Positions 8,794 through 16,269 of a DNA stretch of 64,000 bases are shown here, piece by piece. The stretch's first letter is position 1, and every line of letters begins with the position of its first letter. Source of the DNA: Shewanella frigidimarina (GTDB lineage Bacteria; Pseudomonadota; Gammaproteobacteria; Enterobacterales; Shewanellaceae). The stretch is from the NCBI RefSeq assembly GCF_003797125.1, contig NZ_RKKE01000010.1, positions 1 to 64,000 of the forward strand, written 5' to 3'. The position numbers were made by a program, and so were the translations under genes. A model generated the notes under the pieces. That model was not told the DNA's origin. It saw only the letters and a program-made list of their open reading frames with translations, and did no database searches.

Positions 8794-8812
8794 GCAAACC
8801 ATTATCATTAAG
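8794..8812 (-). promoter_or_regulatory. Candidate Fur box upstream of the porin cluster
   Basis: On the minus strand CTTAATGATAATGGTTTGC matches the 19-bp Fur consensus at 13 of 19 positions, with a perfect 10-base core TAATGATAAT. It is 90 bp from the porin start codon. One half is strong and the other weak, so binding is only a candidate. Confidence 0.5.
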
Positions 8813-8859
8813 TTTATGATACGTATGTCACATATTTAATAAGCTAAAATTACAGTTAA

Positions 8860-9041
8860 ATATCACAACAGAAACAATCATTGATAAAAAATGTTCAAAC
8901 TGATGACGGGCCTGAATTATATTCTGAATTGATATAAATGGTTTTTTTGAAGAAGCTATAGAGGTGCCAATCTGGTGCAATAATGAGGAAAATCAAGCTG
9001 TTTACGTTGGTTTCTTCCGTTATGAAGGAATTAATGTTTGA
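8860..9041 (+). pseudogene. Possible frameshifted relic of a small protein gene
   Basis: Two overlapping short frames read like pieces of one acidic protein. Frame one (8860-8937) ends NVQTDDGPELYSELI; frame two (8928-9041) runs IDINGFFEEAIEVPIW, then continues to YVGFFRYEGINV before a stop. The join is near 8928-8935 and needs a single frameshift. Neither piece has a good start codon or ribosome binding site. I do not recognise the family. The support is only composition, so this is tentative; the surrounding 8705-9250 interval otherwise holds just the porin promoter region. Confidence 0.3.
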
Positions 9042-9250
9042 ATAGAGCATTAATCCAATTGAATTCCAAAGCGTAGTTAAAAATACAATACTATGATGCT
9101 TTTAACAAAAATTTGAGTCGAATAAAACCTGACCGTTAGTTAAATATATTGCCTTTCTAACGAACTGCTATAACCTAACTAAAACCTCTTCGTTTTGTCA
9201 TTTATTTGTCCTCGATAGCTGGCTGAGCGCTCAATTTTTGAGACGGCCCA

Positions 9251-9916
9251 ATGACAGCTCTACGCTTAAGCTACCAAACCGTTGAATTTGGTGACATAGA
9301 TGTTCATCTATGTACCTTACGTAATAATCAAGAATTTTATGACCCTACAGGCATAGCTGAAAAACTTGGAATATCCTCTGCGAGCTGGCCTATTTTTGGC
9401 ATTGTATGGCCATCAAGTTTAGTGCTGGCTAACTATATGTTGGATTACAAAACCGAAGGTAAAAGAATTCTAGAAATAGGCTGTGGAATAGCGCTATCAA
9501 GCTTACTTCTTAATGAAAAACATGCCGATATAACCGCAACCGACTATCACCCAGAAGTTGAGCAGTTCCTTAATCGAAACACAAAACTCAACAATGGCAA
9601 AAACATTGCTTTTGAGCGAGTAGATTGGGCCAATGATACCAGCAAACTGGGACTCTTTGATGTCATCATCGGCAGTGATTTATTGTACGAAGATGAGCAT
9701 GTGCAGTTATTGGCTTATTTTATTAAAAACCATGCCAGTGAAAAATGTGACGTCATTATCGTAGACCCAGGCCGAGGCCGAAAAAATAAACTCAGTGTAA
9801 AATTAGCAGAGTTCGGTTTTATCAGCAGCCATTTTAAACCAATACACACCGACTATTTAGCACTGCCCTTTAAAGGCTACATTCTGGTTTTTTCGCGTGG
9901 TAATGTCGTTGCCTAA
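9251..9916 (+). CDS. Class I SAM-dependent methyltransferase (METTL21/lysine-MTase-like)
   Basis: This 221-residue Rossmann-fold methyltransferase has motif I ILEIGCGIALSSLLL (about residues 73-87), an acidic motif II region ITATDYHPEV and GSDLLYE (about residues 142-148). The last resembles the D-x-x-Y motif of the Methyltransf_16 family, whose members methylate lysines of proteins such as ETF-beta and elongation factors. The segment PIFGIVWPSSLVLANYM before motif I also fits that family. The substrate in bacteria is unknown, so I give no symbol. The gene is monocistronic with long flanking spacers and no strong terminator. Confidence 0.8.
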   Translation: MTALRLSYQTVEFGDIDVHLCTLRNNQEFYDPTGIAEKLGISSASWPIFGIVWPSSLVLANYMLDYKTEGKRILEIGCGIALSSLLLNEKHADITATDYHPEVEQFLNRNTKLNNGKNIAFERVDWANDTSKLGLFDVIIGSDLLYEDEHVQLLAYFIKNHASEKCDVIIVDPGRGRKNKLSVKLAEFGFISSHFKPIHTDYLALPFKGYILVFSRGNVVA

Positions 9917-10394
9917 TCAAGTATCATTGTCACTATCTAGTACCAATAATCAGTGTGTTCAAATACTGGGGTTCAGCAACGCTTAGCATCGTTGCTGCTA
10001 AATACTTGTTGGGTTGTTTTAGCTGTGAGCAAAGCATCACGTTAATCAGTCGATCATTACAAATATGTAGCCATACTTGATTGTGCATCAACCTTTAAGC
10101 TCGCTCCAACTCAATAAAAAACCGTTAATACATGATGGAATAAACAATAATTATTAATTCAATCATCAGAATTGACGTTAACCATACAACGCTAAGCTTA
10201 CCATTTAATTATTTGTCAGGTTTTTAGGCTCAAAACAGGCTATGATCCCACTTCGTCGCCCCCTGGCTAATGCATTCAACTATTGAGTCATTACCCCCAA
10301 GTAAATAATGAATTACGATTAGGTTTATATGGCATCGTTATCGGGAGCGCGGTAACTCTTTTTACCCCTTTTATACTTTACATTAGGCAATACC
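9917..10394. other. Gene-free interval upstream of rlmI
   Basis: About 480 bp with no credible reading frame. It should hold the rlmI promoter, but I could not choose a -35/-10 pair with proper spacing. No terminator-like hairpin, repeat or tRNA was seen. Confidence 0.5.
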
Positions 10395-11588
10395 ATGGCT
10401 ATCAGAATTAAACTTAAACCTGGCCGCGAACGTTCATTAGAACGTCGCCACCCTTGGATATTTTCCAATGGAATTCACAACGTCAATGGCGGAAAACCGC
10501 AAGCTGGTGACACTGTTGAAGTAGTGGCGCACGACGGGCATTGGCTCGGACGCGGTGCCTGGTCGCCAGAATCTCAAATCCAAGTGCGGATATGGACCTT
10601 CGACAAAGAAGAAACTATCGATGCCGATTTTTTCGCCCGACGCATTAAAAGAGCCCAAGCGGGTCGTGATGATTTGATCCGCGAACAAGGTCTAACGGGC
10701 TATCGCTTAATTGCCGCTGAATCGGACGGTTTACCCGGTATCACCATAGACCGTTATGCCAATGTTCTGGTATGTCAGTTATTGAGTACTGGTGCTGAAA
10801 AGTGGCGCGACACTATCGTTGAGCAACTGGTTCTTCAATATCCTGACTGCGCTATCTATGAGCGTTCAGATGTCGACTCGAGAAAGAAAGAAGGCCTAGT
10901 TCCGGTAGTAGGACTACTGCACGGGGAGCTACCTGCTATGCCCGTCATCATCGAAGAAAACGGTATTAAGATTGCCGTCGATGTTGTTAAAGGTCATAAA
11001 ACAGGTTTCTATCTGGATCAGCGTGACAACCGTGCTATGGCGGCTCGTTTTGTCAAAGGTAAATCAGTGCTTAACTGCTTCTGTTACACTGGTACTTTTG
11101 GCTTGTATGCCGCCAAAGCTGGCGCTGCGAGTATTGAAAACGTCGATGTATCAACCTTAGCGCTGCAAACTGCTCGCAATAATATGGCCATTAATAATCT
11201 TAATGATGACCATGTAAATTATAACGAAGCTGACGTATTTAAATTACTACGACTTTACCGAGATGAAGGTAAAACCTTTGATGTTATTGTTTTAGACCCG
11301 CCTAAATTTGCCGACAATAAGTCACAACTCGATGGCGCATGTCGCGGTTATAAAGACATCAATATGATTGCGATGCAATTACTTAATCCAGGCGGAATAT
11401 TACTGACGTTCTCGTGTTCAGGCTTAATGCAGTCAGACCTATTCCAAAAAGTGGTTGCCGATGCCGCACTTGATGCCAAGCGTGAAGTGCAATTTATTGA
11501 ACGCATGCACCAAGCAAGCGACCACCCTATTAGCAGCGCATTCCCAGAAGGTTATTACCTAAAGGGTTTGGTTGCCAGAGTCTGGTAA
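10395..11588 (+). CDS. rlmI: 23S rRNA (cytosine-1962-C5)-methyltransferase RlmI
   Basis: RlmI makes 5-methylcytosine at position 1962 of 23S rRNA. The 397-residue protein has an N-terminal PUA domain (about residues 1-80, beginning IRIKLKPGRERSLERRHPWI). A central EEHEE-type region and a C-terminal Rossmann methyltransferase follow, with SAM-binding LNCFCYTGTFGLYAAKAGA (about 226-244), the catalytic-loop LDPPKFADNKS and FSCSGLM. Length matches the family (E. coli protein 396 residues). It is monocistronic and followed by a strong terminator. Confidence 0.93.
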   Translation: MAIRIKLKPGRERSLERRHPWIFSNGIHNVNGGKPQAGDTVEVVAHDGHWLGRGAWSPESQIQVRIWTFDKEETIDADFFARRIKRAQAGRDDLIREQGLTGYRLIAAESDGLPGITIDRYANVLVCQLLSTGAEKWRDTIVEQLVLQYPDCAIYERSDVDSRKKEGLVPVVGLLHGELPAMPVIIEENGIKIAVDVVKGHKTGFYLDQRDNRAMAARFVKGKSVLNCFCYTGTFGLYAAKAGAASIENVDVSTLALQTARNNMAINNLNDDHVNYNEADVFKLLRLYRDEGKTFDVIVLDPPKFADNKSQLDGACRGYKDINMIAMQLLNPGGILLTFSCSGLMQSDLFQKVVADAALDAKREVQFIERMHQASDHPISSAFPEGYYLKGLVARVW

Positions 11589-11608
11589 ATTAGCCAATGG
11601 AAGATAGC

Positions 11609-11638
11609 AAAAAGGGAACAATATTTGTTCCCTTTTTT
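11609..11638 (+). terminator. Terminator of rlmI
   Basis: A perfect 12-bp stem AAAAAGGGAACA / TGTTCCCTTTTT with a 5-base loop (11621-11625) starts 20 bases after the rlmI stop, followed by more T. Confidence 0.9.
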
Positions 11639-11755
11639 ATTCTATAAAAATCGCGATCAGCTCAATGAAGCCTTGTACCGCTAATACCTACCACACAATT
11701 AAAATGCGTTTAAGTCAATATGAGTATTAGCGGCATCACGATATCTTGATCTGTT

Positions 11756-12094
11756 TTATGTTGGAACACCCAATTTAGGGTTAACACCGTAATCATTTGC
11801 ATCATGGCTGTCTTGGGCCAAGAAAACAATCAGAACGATTAAGCCAATGAGCGGAATTAATAGTATTAATTGCCACCAGCCAGAACGGCCTGTGTCATGT
11901 AACCTTCTAGCTGCAATACTAAGACTTGGAACTAATAACGCAAGACTCACTATCATTGAAATAGTCTCTAAACCAAGTACAGCTAAGACAATATTGATAA
12001 TGGTATAAACAAGTATAAACATCCAATATTCTTTTCTTCGCGCTCGACCAGTGAAATCAGCATACTTTTTTAACGCGCCTACAAAATAATCCAT
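11756..12094 (-). CDS. DUF805 membrane protein
   Basis: This 112-residue protein of the DUF805 (YhaH-like) family begins with the typical ALKKYADFTGRARRKEYWMF. It has predicted membrane helices at about residues 25-42, 45-60 and 73-92, with the family hallmark RRLHDTGRSGWW between them. The molecular function of DUF805 is not established. It is encoded singly on the minus strand, convergent with rlmI and downstream of the HsdR-N-like gene in the same direction, with a 148-bp gap. Nothing suggests truncation. Confidence 0.88.
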   Translation of the reverse strand: MDYFVGALKKYADFTGRARRKEYWMFILVYTIINIVLAVLGLETISMIVSLALLVPSLSIAARRLHDTGRSGWWQLILLIPLIGLIVLIVFLAQDSHDANDYGVNPKLGVPT

Positions 12095-12242
12095 TCAGAA
12101 CCGTCCTTGTTATTGATAAATAATTGACTGGGCATTAGCAGAATATCGATAAATAATCTAACCGACCTTTCATTAATACAATTTCTAATGCTTTTAATAA
12201 CTTACCAGCACATTCAAGGTAAATCAATCATCCTTTAATGAC

Positions 12243-13304
12243 TTACTCGTAGTATGCTGTCATTTTTAATAGTTCATCACTAAAATCGAAAATCTGATCT
12301 AACGTTTCAATTGGATATCTTATTTCATTTTTATCAGAATCAAATAAACCAATATACTTTTGTTTAGCATTGAAGTGTAAACGACATAGAGGTTTACGGT
12401 TGTTATCATCCAATAACACCCCGAAATAGCTTTGGGTATCTCTAGCAATAATTCGACTCGCATCTACATTTTTTCTTAAAATTGCTTTAACAATATTAAA
12501 GCCTTCAACTTCATCGTTAGTAGTCACTATTTTAGGTTTTTCATCATCTAGAAGACACTTATCCTCATCTTCTATTTTCGAGATTTGTTCATCTCCAATG
12601 GCAGATTTTAACCTTTCGTTGATGCTGTCACTTAAAAATTGCCTTAATGCTTTTTTAGTTATTTCAGTAAACTGCTGTTTTACTTTTGGAGTAAGAACAC
12701 CATCGTAAGTCCTTGCAGCAAAGAACTTTATAAACTCTTCTTCAGGGTCTTTAAATTGCTCGTTTAATAGCTTTTTAATTTGATTTAAATACTTTAACTC
12801 TCCAGCAGCATTTACTATGGATTCAACATCAAATGAAGACTTAGTCAATTTCTTAAGTTCAGGGATTAAATGCTCATCTATATTTAATAAATCTAACGTT
12901 AAAAACGGTTTTTCATCCATTTTGTTAGGAGCATCTAAATCAGTAAAAAATTGATATTCTGTTCCGTTAGTCAGGATGGCTAAACGAGAGTTTGTAACAG
13001 AGAAATATCTAAATAATTGTCCTGCATGCTTAATTGATAGCTTTTCACCGTATTTTTTACATTCTATAAGAATTTGTACTTCACCATCTTTAACTAAAGC
13101 GTAGTCAACTTTCTCGCCTTTTTTAGTCGCTATATCTGCCGTAAATTCAGGGATGACTTCGTTAGGGTTAAAGACATCATAACCAAGCACGGTATGAAGA
13201 AATGGCATAATTAACGCATTTTTGGTTGCTTCCTCAGTGTGTAAACTGGCAGCTATTTGGGGAATTCGTTTTGCTAAAACATCTATTCGTTCAATAAAAT
13301 CCAT
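12243..13304 (-). CDS. Orphan type I restriction R-subunit N-terminal-like protein
   Basis: The 353-residue protein opens with a region typical of HsdR N-terminal (COG4748-like) proteins. A PD-(D/E)XK nuclease core is visible: D67 in KVDYAL and E81-C-K83 in ILIECKK, followed by the HAGQLFRYF segment. No helicase motifs are present, so this is not a full restriction subunit. The C-terminal half is lysine- and aspartate-rich and ends in a small beta-rich region (about residues 270-335). No modification (HsdM) or specificity (HsdS) gene is nearby. It is noticeably AT-rich and lies between conserved core genes, suggesting acquired material. Ribosome binding site GAGG is 9 bases before the ATG. 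A defence role is possible but not shown. Confidence 0.75.
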   Translation of the reverse strand: MDFIERIDVLAKRIPQIAASLHTEEATKNALIMPFLHTVLGYDVFNPNEVIPEFTADIATKKGEKVDYALVKDGEVQILIECKKYGEKLSIKHAGQLFRYFSVTNSRLAILTNGTEYQFFTDLDAPNKMDEKPFLTLDLLNIDEHLIPELKKLTKSSFDVESIVNAAGELKYLNQIKKLLNEQFKDPEEEFIKFFAARTYDGVLTPKVKQQFTEITKKALRQFLSDSINERLKSAIGDEQISKIEDEDKCLLDDEKPKIVTTNDEVEGFNIVKAILRKNVDASRIIARDTQSYFGVLLDDNNRKPLCRLHFNAKQKYIGLFDSDKNEIRYPIETLDQIFDFSDELLKMTAYYE

Positions 13305-13402
13305 CTTATCGACCTCATGTTAATAAATAATATAACTCCTATTTCAAGTTAGCAGATAAAAATCAAATACCATAATGCTTTTTGTATAAAAAACGGACAA
13401 TA

Positions 13403-13428
13403 AAAAAGGCTTCAAAAGAAGCCTTTTT
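13403..13428 (-). terminator. Terminator of glmS
   Basis: An 11-bp perfect stem AAAAAGGCTTC / GAAGCCTTTTT with AAAA loop lies just beyond the glmS stop codon. It isolates glmS from the HsdR-N-like gene, which reads the same way. Confidence 0.9.
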
Positions 13429-13445
13429 GTAAAAAATTCAGAACC

Positions 13446-15275
13446 TTATTCAACAGTAACCGATTTAGCCAAATTTCGAGGTTGGTCTACGTCGGTACCT
13501 TTAATTAATGCCACATGATATGACAATAATTGTAATGGAATGGTGTAAATTAACGGTGCCATGAACTCATCGCAGTGTGGCACTGGAATGACTTTCATAG
13601 TCTCATCTGATTCAAACTCAGCATCAACATCGGCAAACACATACATTAGTCCGCCACGAGCACGCACTTCTTCAACGTTTGATTTAAGCTTTTCGAGTAA
13701 TTCATTGTTCGGTGCAACCACGATAACTGGCATATCTGCATCAATCAAGGCTAATGGACCGTGCTTTAACTCACCAGATGCGTAAGCTTCGGCGTGAATA
13801 TATGAAATCTCTTTTAGCTTTAATGCACCTTCCATCGCGATTGGGTATTGATCACCACGACCTAAGAATAATGCATGTTGCTTGTCGGCAAAGTCTTCTG
13901 CTAATTCTGCAATTGCATCATTTAAGCCAAGCGCTTGTTCCACTTTAGCTGGCATTGATAACAAGCTTTGAGTAATAGCTGCTTCCATGTCGCTAGACAT
14001 GCCATTATGACGACCAATAACTGTTGTTAACATTAACAAGCCAGCAAGTTGTACAGTAAAGGCTTTAGTTGATGCAACACCAATTTCTACGCCAGCTTTC
14101 ATCATGTAAGCCATGTCAGATTCACGTACTAACGATGAACCTGCTGAGTTACAAATAGTTAAAGTGGCTTTGTAGCCCATTTCTTTTGCTAGGCGCATTG
14201 CAGCTAACGTATCCGCTGTTTCACCAGATTGTGAAATAGTCACTAACAAGCTATTTGGGAACAGGTGCGATTTGCGATAACGGAACTCAGATGCAATTTC
14301 AACATTACACGATACGCCAGCCCAATCTTCTAACCAGTAACGCGCTGCCATACCCGCGTGGTAACTGGTACCACAGGCAATAATTTGCACGTGTTTAATG
14401 TCTTTTAAAAATTCAGCGGCATTTTCACCAAAAGCTGAATCTAAAACCTTACCACCCGCAATACGACCTTCTAAAGTATGAGCAATTGCCGTTGGTTGTT
14501 CGTAAATCTCTTTTAACATGTAGTGACGGTATTCGCCTTTGTCACCTGCATCATGAGTCACTTCCGACTCTTTCATTTCGCGCTGAACTGCATTGCCATT
14601 AATATCAAAAATGTTAACTTCGCGACGCGTAATTTCTGCGACATCACCTTCTTCTAAAAAGGCAAATGAACGTGTTACAGGTAGTAATGCTAATTGATCT
14701 GAGGCAACAAAATTTTCACCTAAACCATAACCAATGACTAATGGGCTTCCGCTACGGGCAACAACCATGCGTTCGCTATCACGACGGTCGATAACAACTG
14801 TACCGTAGGCACCTTCAAGCTGTTTTACTGTCGCTTGTACTGCCACTAATAAGGTAGCAGCTGTTTTTAGTTCATGATGAACAAGGTGACAAATAACTTC
14901 GGTGTCTGTGTCAGATGAAAATACGTAACCTAAACCTTTTAGCATCTCGCGCAATTTACTGTGGTTTTCAATAATACCGTTATGAACAACAGCAATATCA
15001 CCTTCAGATAAATGTGGATGTGCATTGCGTTCGCTTGGCTCACCATGAGTTGCCCAACGAGTATGGGCAATACCAGTGCCGCCGCTTAACGGTGCAGCAT
15101 CTAGTGCCGATGACAACTCTTGTACTTTACCAACGCGGCGAGTACGGCTTAACTCACCTTGATGGATAACAGCAACACCAGCTGAGTCATAACCACGGTA
15201 TTCTAGACGACGTAAGCCTTCTACTAAAATTTCTGCAACATCCCTTTGCGCCACTGCGCCTACGATTCCACACAT
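13446..15275 (-). CDS. glmS: Glutamine-fructose-6-phosphate aminotransferase GlmS
   Basis: GlmS makes glucosamine-6-phosphate from fructose-6-phosphate and glutamine, the first step toward UDP-GlcNAc for peptidoglycan and lipopolysaccharide. The 609-residue protein has the class II glutamine amidotransferase domain (catalytic Cys after the initiator Met in MCGIVGAV, plus HTRWATHG). Two SIS sugar-isomerase domains follow, and it ends PRNLAKSVTVE as in the family. Length equals the E. coli enzyme. The start is preceded by GGAAAC. It follows a DeoR-family regulator by 37 bp, so the two are probably one operon. glmU, which acts later in the pathway, is about 3.4 kb upstream on the same strand. 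Confidence 0.98.
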   Translation of the reverse strand: MCGIVGAVAQRDVAEILVEGLRRLEYRGYDSAGVAVIHQGELSRTRRVGKVQELSSALDAAPLSGGTGIAHTRWATHGEPSERNAHPHLSEGDIAVVHNGIIENHSKLREMLKGLGYVFSSDTDTEVICHLVHHELKTAATLLVAVQATVKQLEGAYGTVVIDRRDSERMVVARSGSPLVIGYGLGENFVASDQLALLPVTRSFAFLEEGDVAEITRREVNIFDINGNAVQREMKESEVTHDAGDKGEYRHYMLKEIYEQPTAIAHTLEGRIAGGKVLDSAFGENAAEFLKDIKHVQIIACGTSYHAGMAARYWLEDWAGVSCNVEIASEFRYRKSHLFPNSLLVTISQSGETADTLAAMRLAKEMGYKATLTICNSAGSSLVRESDMAYMMKAGVEIGVASTKAFTVQLAGLLMLTTVIGRHNGMSSDMEAAITQSLLSMPAKVEQALGLNDAIAELAEDFADKQHALFLGRGDQYPIAMEGALKLKEISYIHAEAYASGELKHGPLALIDADMPVIVVAPNNELLEKLKSNVEEVRARGGLMYVFADVDAEFESDETMKVIPVPHCDEFMAPLIYTIPLQLLSYHVALIKGTDVDQPRNLAKSVTVE

Positions 15276-15312
15276 GTTTGTTGTTTCCTTTACTGTTTCA
15301 ATTTAATTTTGT

Positions 15313-16083
15313 TTACTTAGCGTATGGTGCGAGGATTACTCTGACACCATGTGCTGAAATAGTGTTAACGGCTTCTTGGGTGATGTTATCGTCGGTAACT
15401 AAGACATTAACCACATCCCAAGGTAATTCTAGATTAGGGATCCGTCGGCCAATTTTAGTCGACTCTAATAACACCACGACTTCACGAGACATTTCAGCCA
15501 TTACTTTACTTAAGCCGGTTAGTTCGTTAAATGTGGTGGTGCCACGATCGAGGTCGATACCATCGGCACCGATAAAAAGTTGGTCGAAGTTATATGACCG
15601 TAATACTTGCTCTGCCACTTGGCCCTGAAAAGACTCTGAGTGAGGGTCCCAGGTGCCACCGGTCATCAATAATGTAGGTTCATTTTCAAGTTCATGAATA
15701 GCGTTTGCCAGTTGCAGTGAATTCGTCATCACCACCAAGCCACGCTTGTCATTAAGCTGCTGAACAATTCCGGATGTAGTGCTACCACTGTCGATGATGA
15801 TCCGGTTATGGTCGCGGATCAGCTCAGCGGCTTTAGCGGCAATAGCTTGTTTATTTAATGATAGGTTTTCGCTGACTATTTGGGTCATTTCTTGAGGTAC
15901 AGGCACCGCACCACCATAACGTCGTAATAATAGTCCATGAGTTTCAAGCATGGCTAAGTCTTTGCGAATAGTGACTTCCGAAGTGGCAAATAGATTCGCC
16001 AGTTCATCGACACTGACTTCGCCTTGCTCATTAACCAATTTAATGATCGAATGACGACGTTGTTGGGTGTTACGTTTAGTCAT
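15313..16083 (-). CDS. DeoR-family transcriptional regulator, probable amino-sugar regulator
   Basis: The 256-residue protein has an N-terminal DeoR-type winged helix-turn-helix (about residues 8-60, with VSVDELANLFATSEVTIRKDLAMLE). A C-terminal DeoRC sensor domain of the sugar-phosphate-binding isomerase type follows (about 75-235, with IDSGSTTSGIVQQL and FIGADGID). It lies directly upstream of glmS on the same strand and close to glmU, so control of glucosamine-6-phosphate supply is the natural guess. The effector would likely be a sugar phosphate. A palindromic candidate operator lies just upstream of its own start, suggesting autoregulation. Regulation of glmS is inferred from position. 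Confidence 0.85.
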   Translation of the reverse strand: MTKRNTQQRRHSIIKLVNEQGEVSVDELANLFATSEVTIRKDLAMLETHGLLLRRYGGAVPVPQEMTQIVSENLSLNKQAIAAKAAELIRDHNRIIIDSGSTTSGIVQQLNDKRGLVVMTNSLQLANAIHELENEPTLLMTGGTWDPHSESFQGQVAEQVLRSYNFDQLFIGADGIDLDRGTTTFNELTGLSKVMAEMSREVVVLLESTKIGRRIPNLELPWDVVNVLVTDDNITQEAVNTISAHGVRVILAPYAK

Positions 16084-16093
16084 TTAAATTAAC

Positions 16094-16125
16094 TATCTTT
16101 CATATAAGTTTCGAAACGAAAGATA
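16094..16125 (-). promoter_or_regulatory. Candidate operator of the DeoR-family regulator
   Basis: Outer arms TATCTTTC and GAAAGATA (8 bp, perfect inverted repeats 16 bp apart) enclose an inner palindrome GTTTCGAAAC (16108-16117). The CTTTC/GAAAG repeats resemble DeoR/AgaR-type sites. It is 10-42 bp upstream of the regulator start codon. No binding data can be read from sequence. Confidence 0.6.
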
Positions 16126-16188
16126 TTTTAGCATCAAATGAAACTTTATCTAGATCTTATCGCTCAAAAATTGAAATAAAAGTACAAA

Positions 16189-16217
16189 AAAAGCCTCTGA
16201 CATATGCAGAGGCTTTT
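16189..16217 (-). terminator. Terminator of the TonB receptor gene
   Basis: An 11-bp perfect stem AAAAGCCTCTG / CAGAGGCTTTT with a 7-base loop lies between the receptor stop (16270) and the regulator start (16083). A and T runs on both sides allow action on the minus strand. Confidence 0.85.
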
Positions 16218-16269
16218 AATTGATTAATCAATACACGTTAGTTTTTAAAATATAAAACCTTCGTTAATA

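Noticed and set aside
15276..15312. A glmS riboswitch upstream of glmS
   Set aside because: Only 37 bp separate the regulator gene from glmS, too short for the ribozyme, which is known from Gram-positive bacteria.
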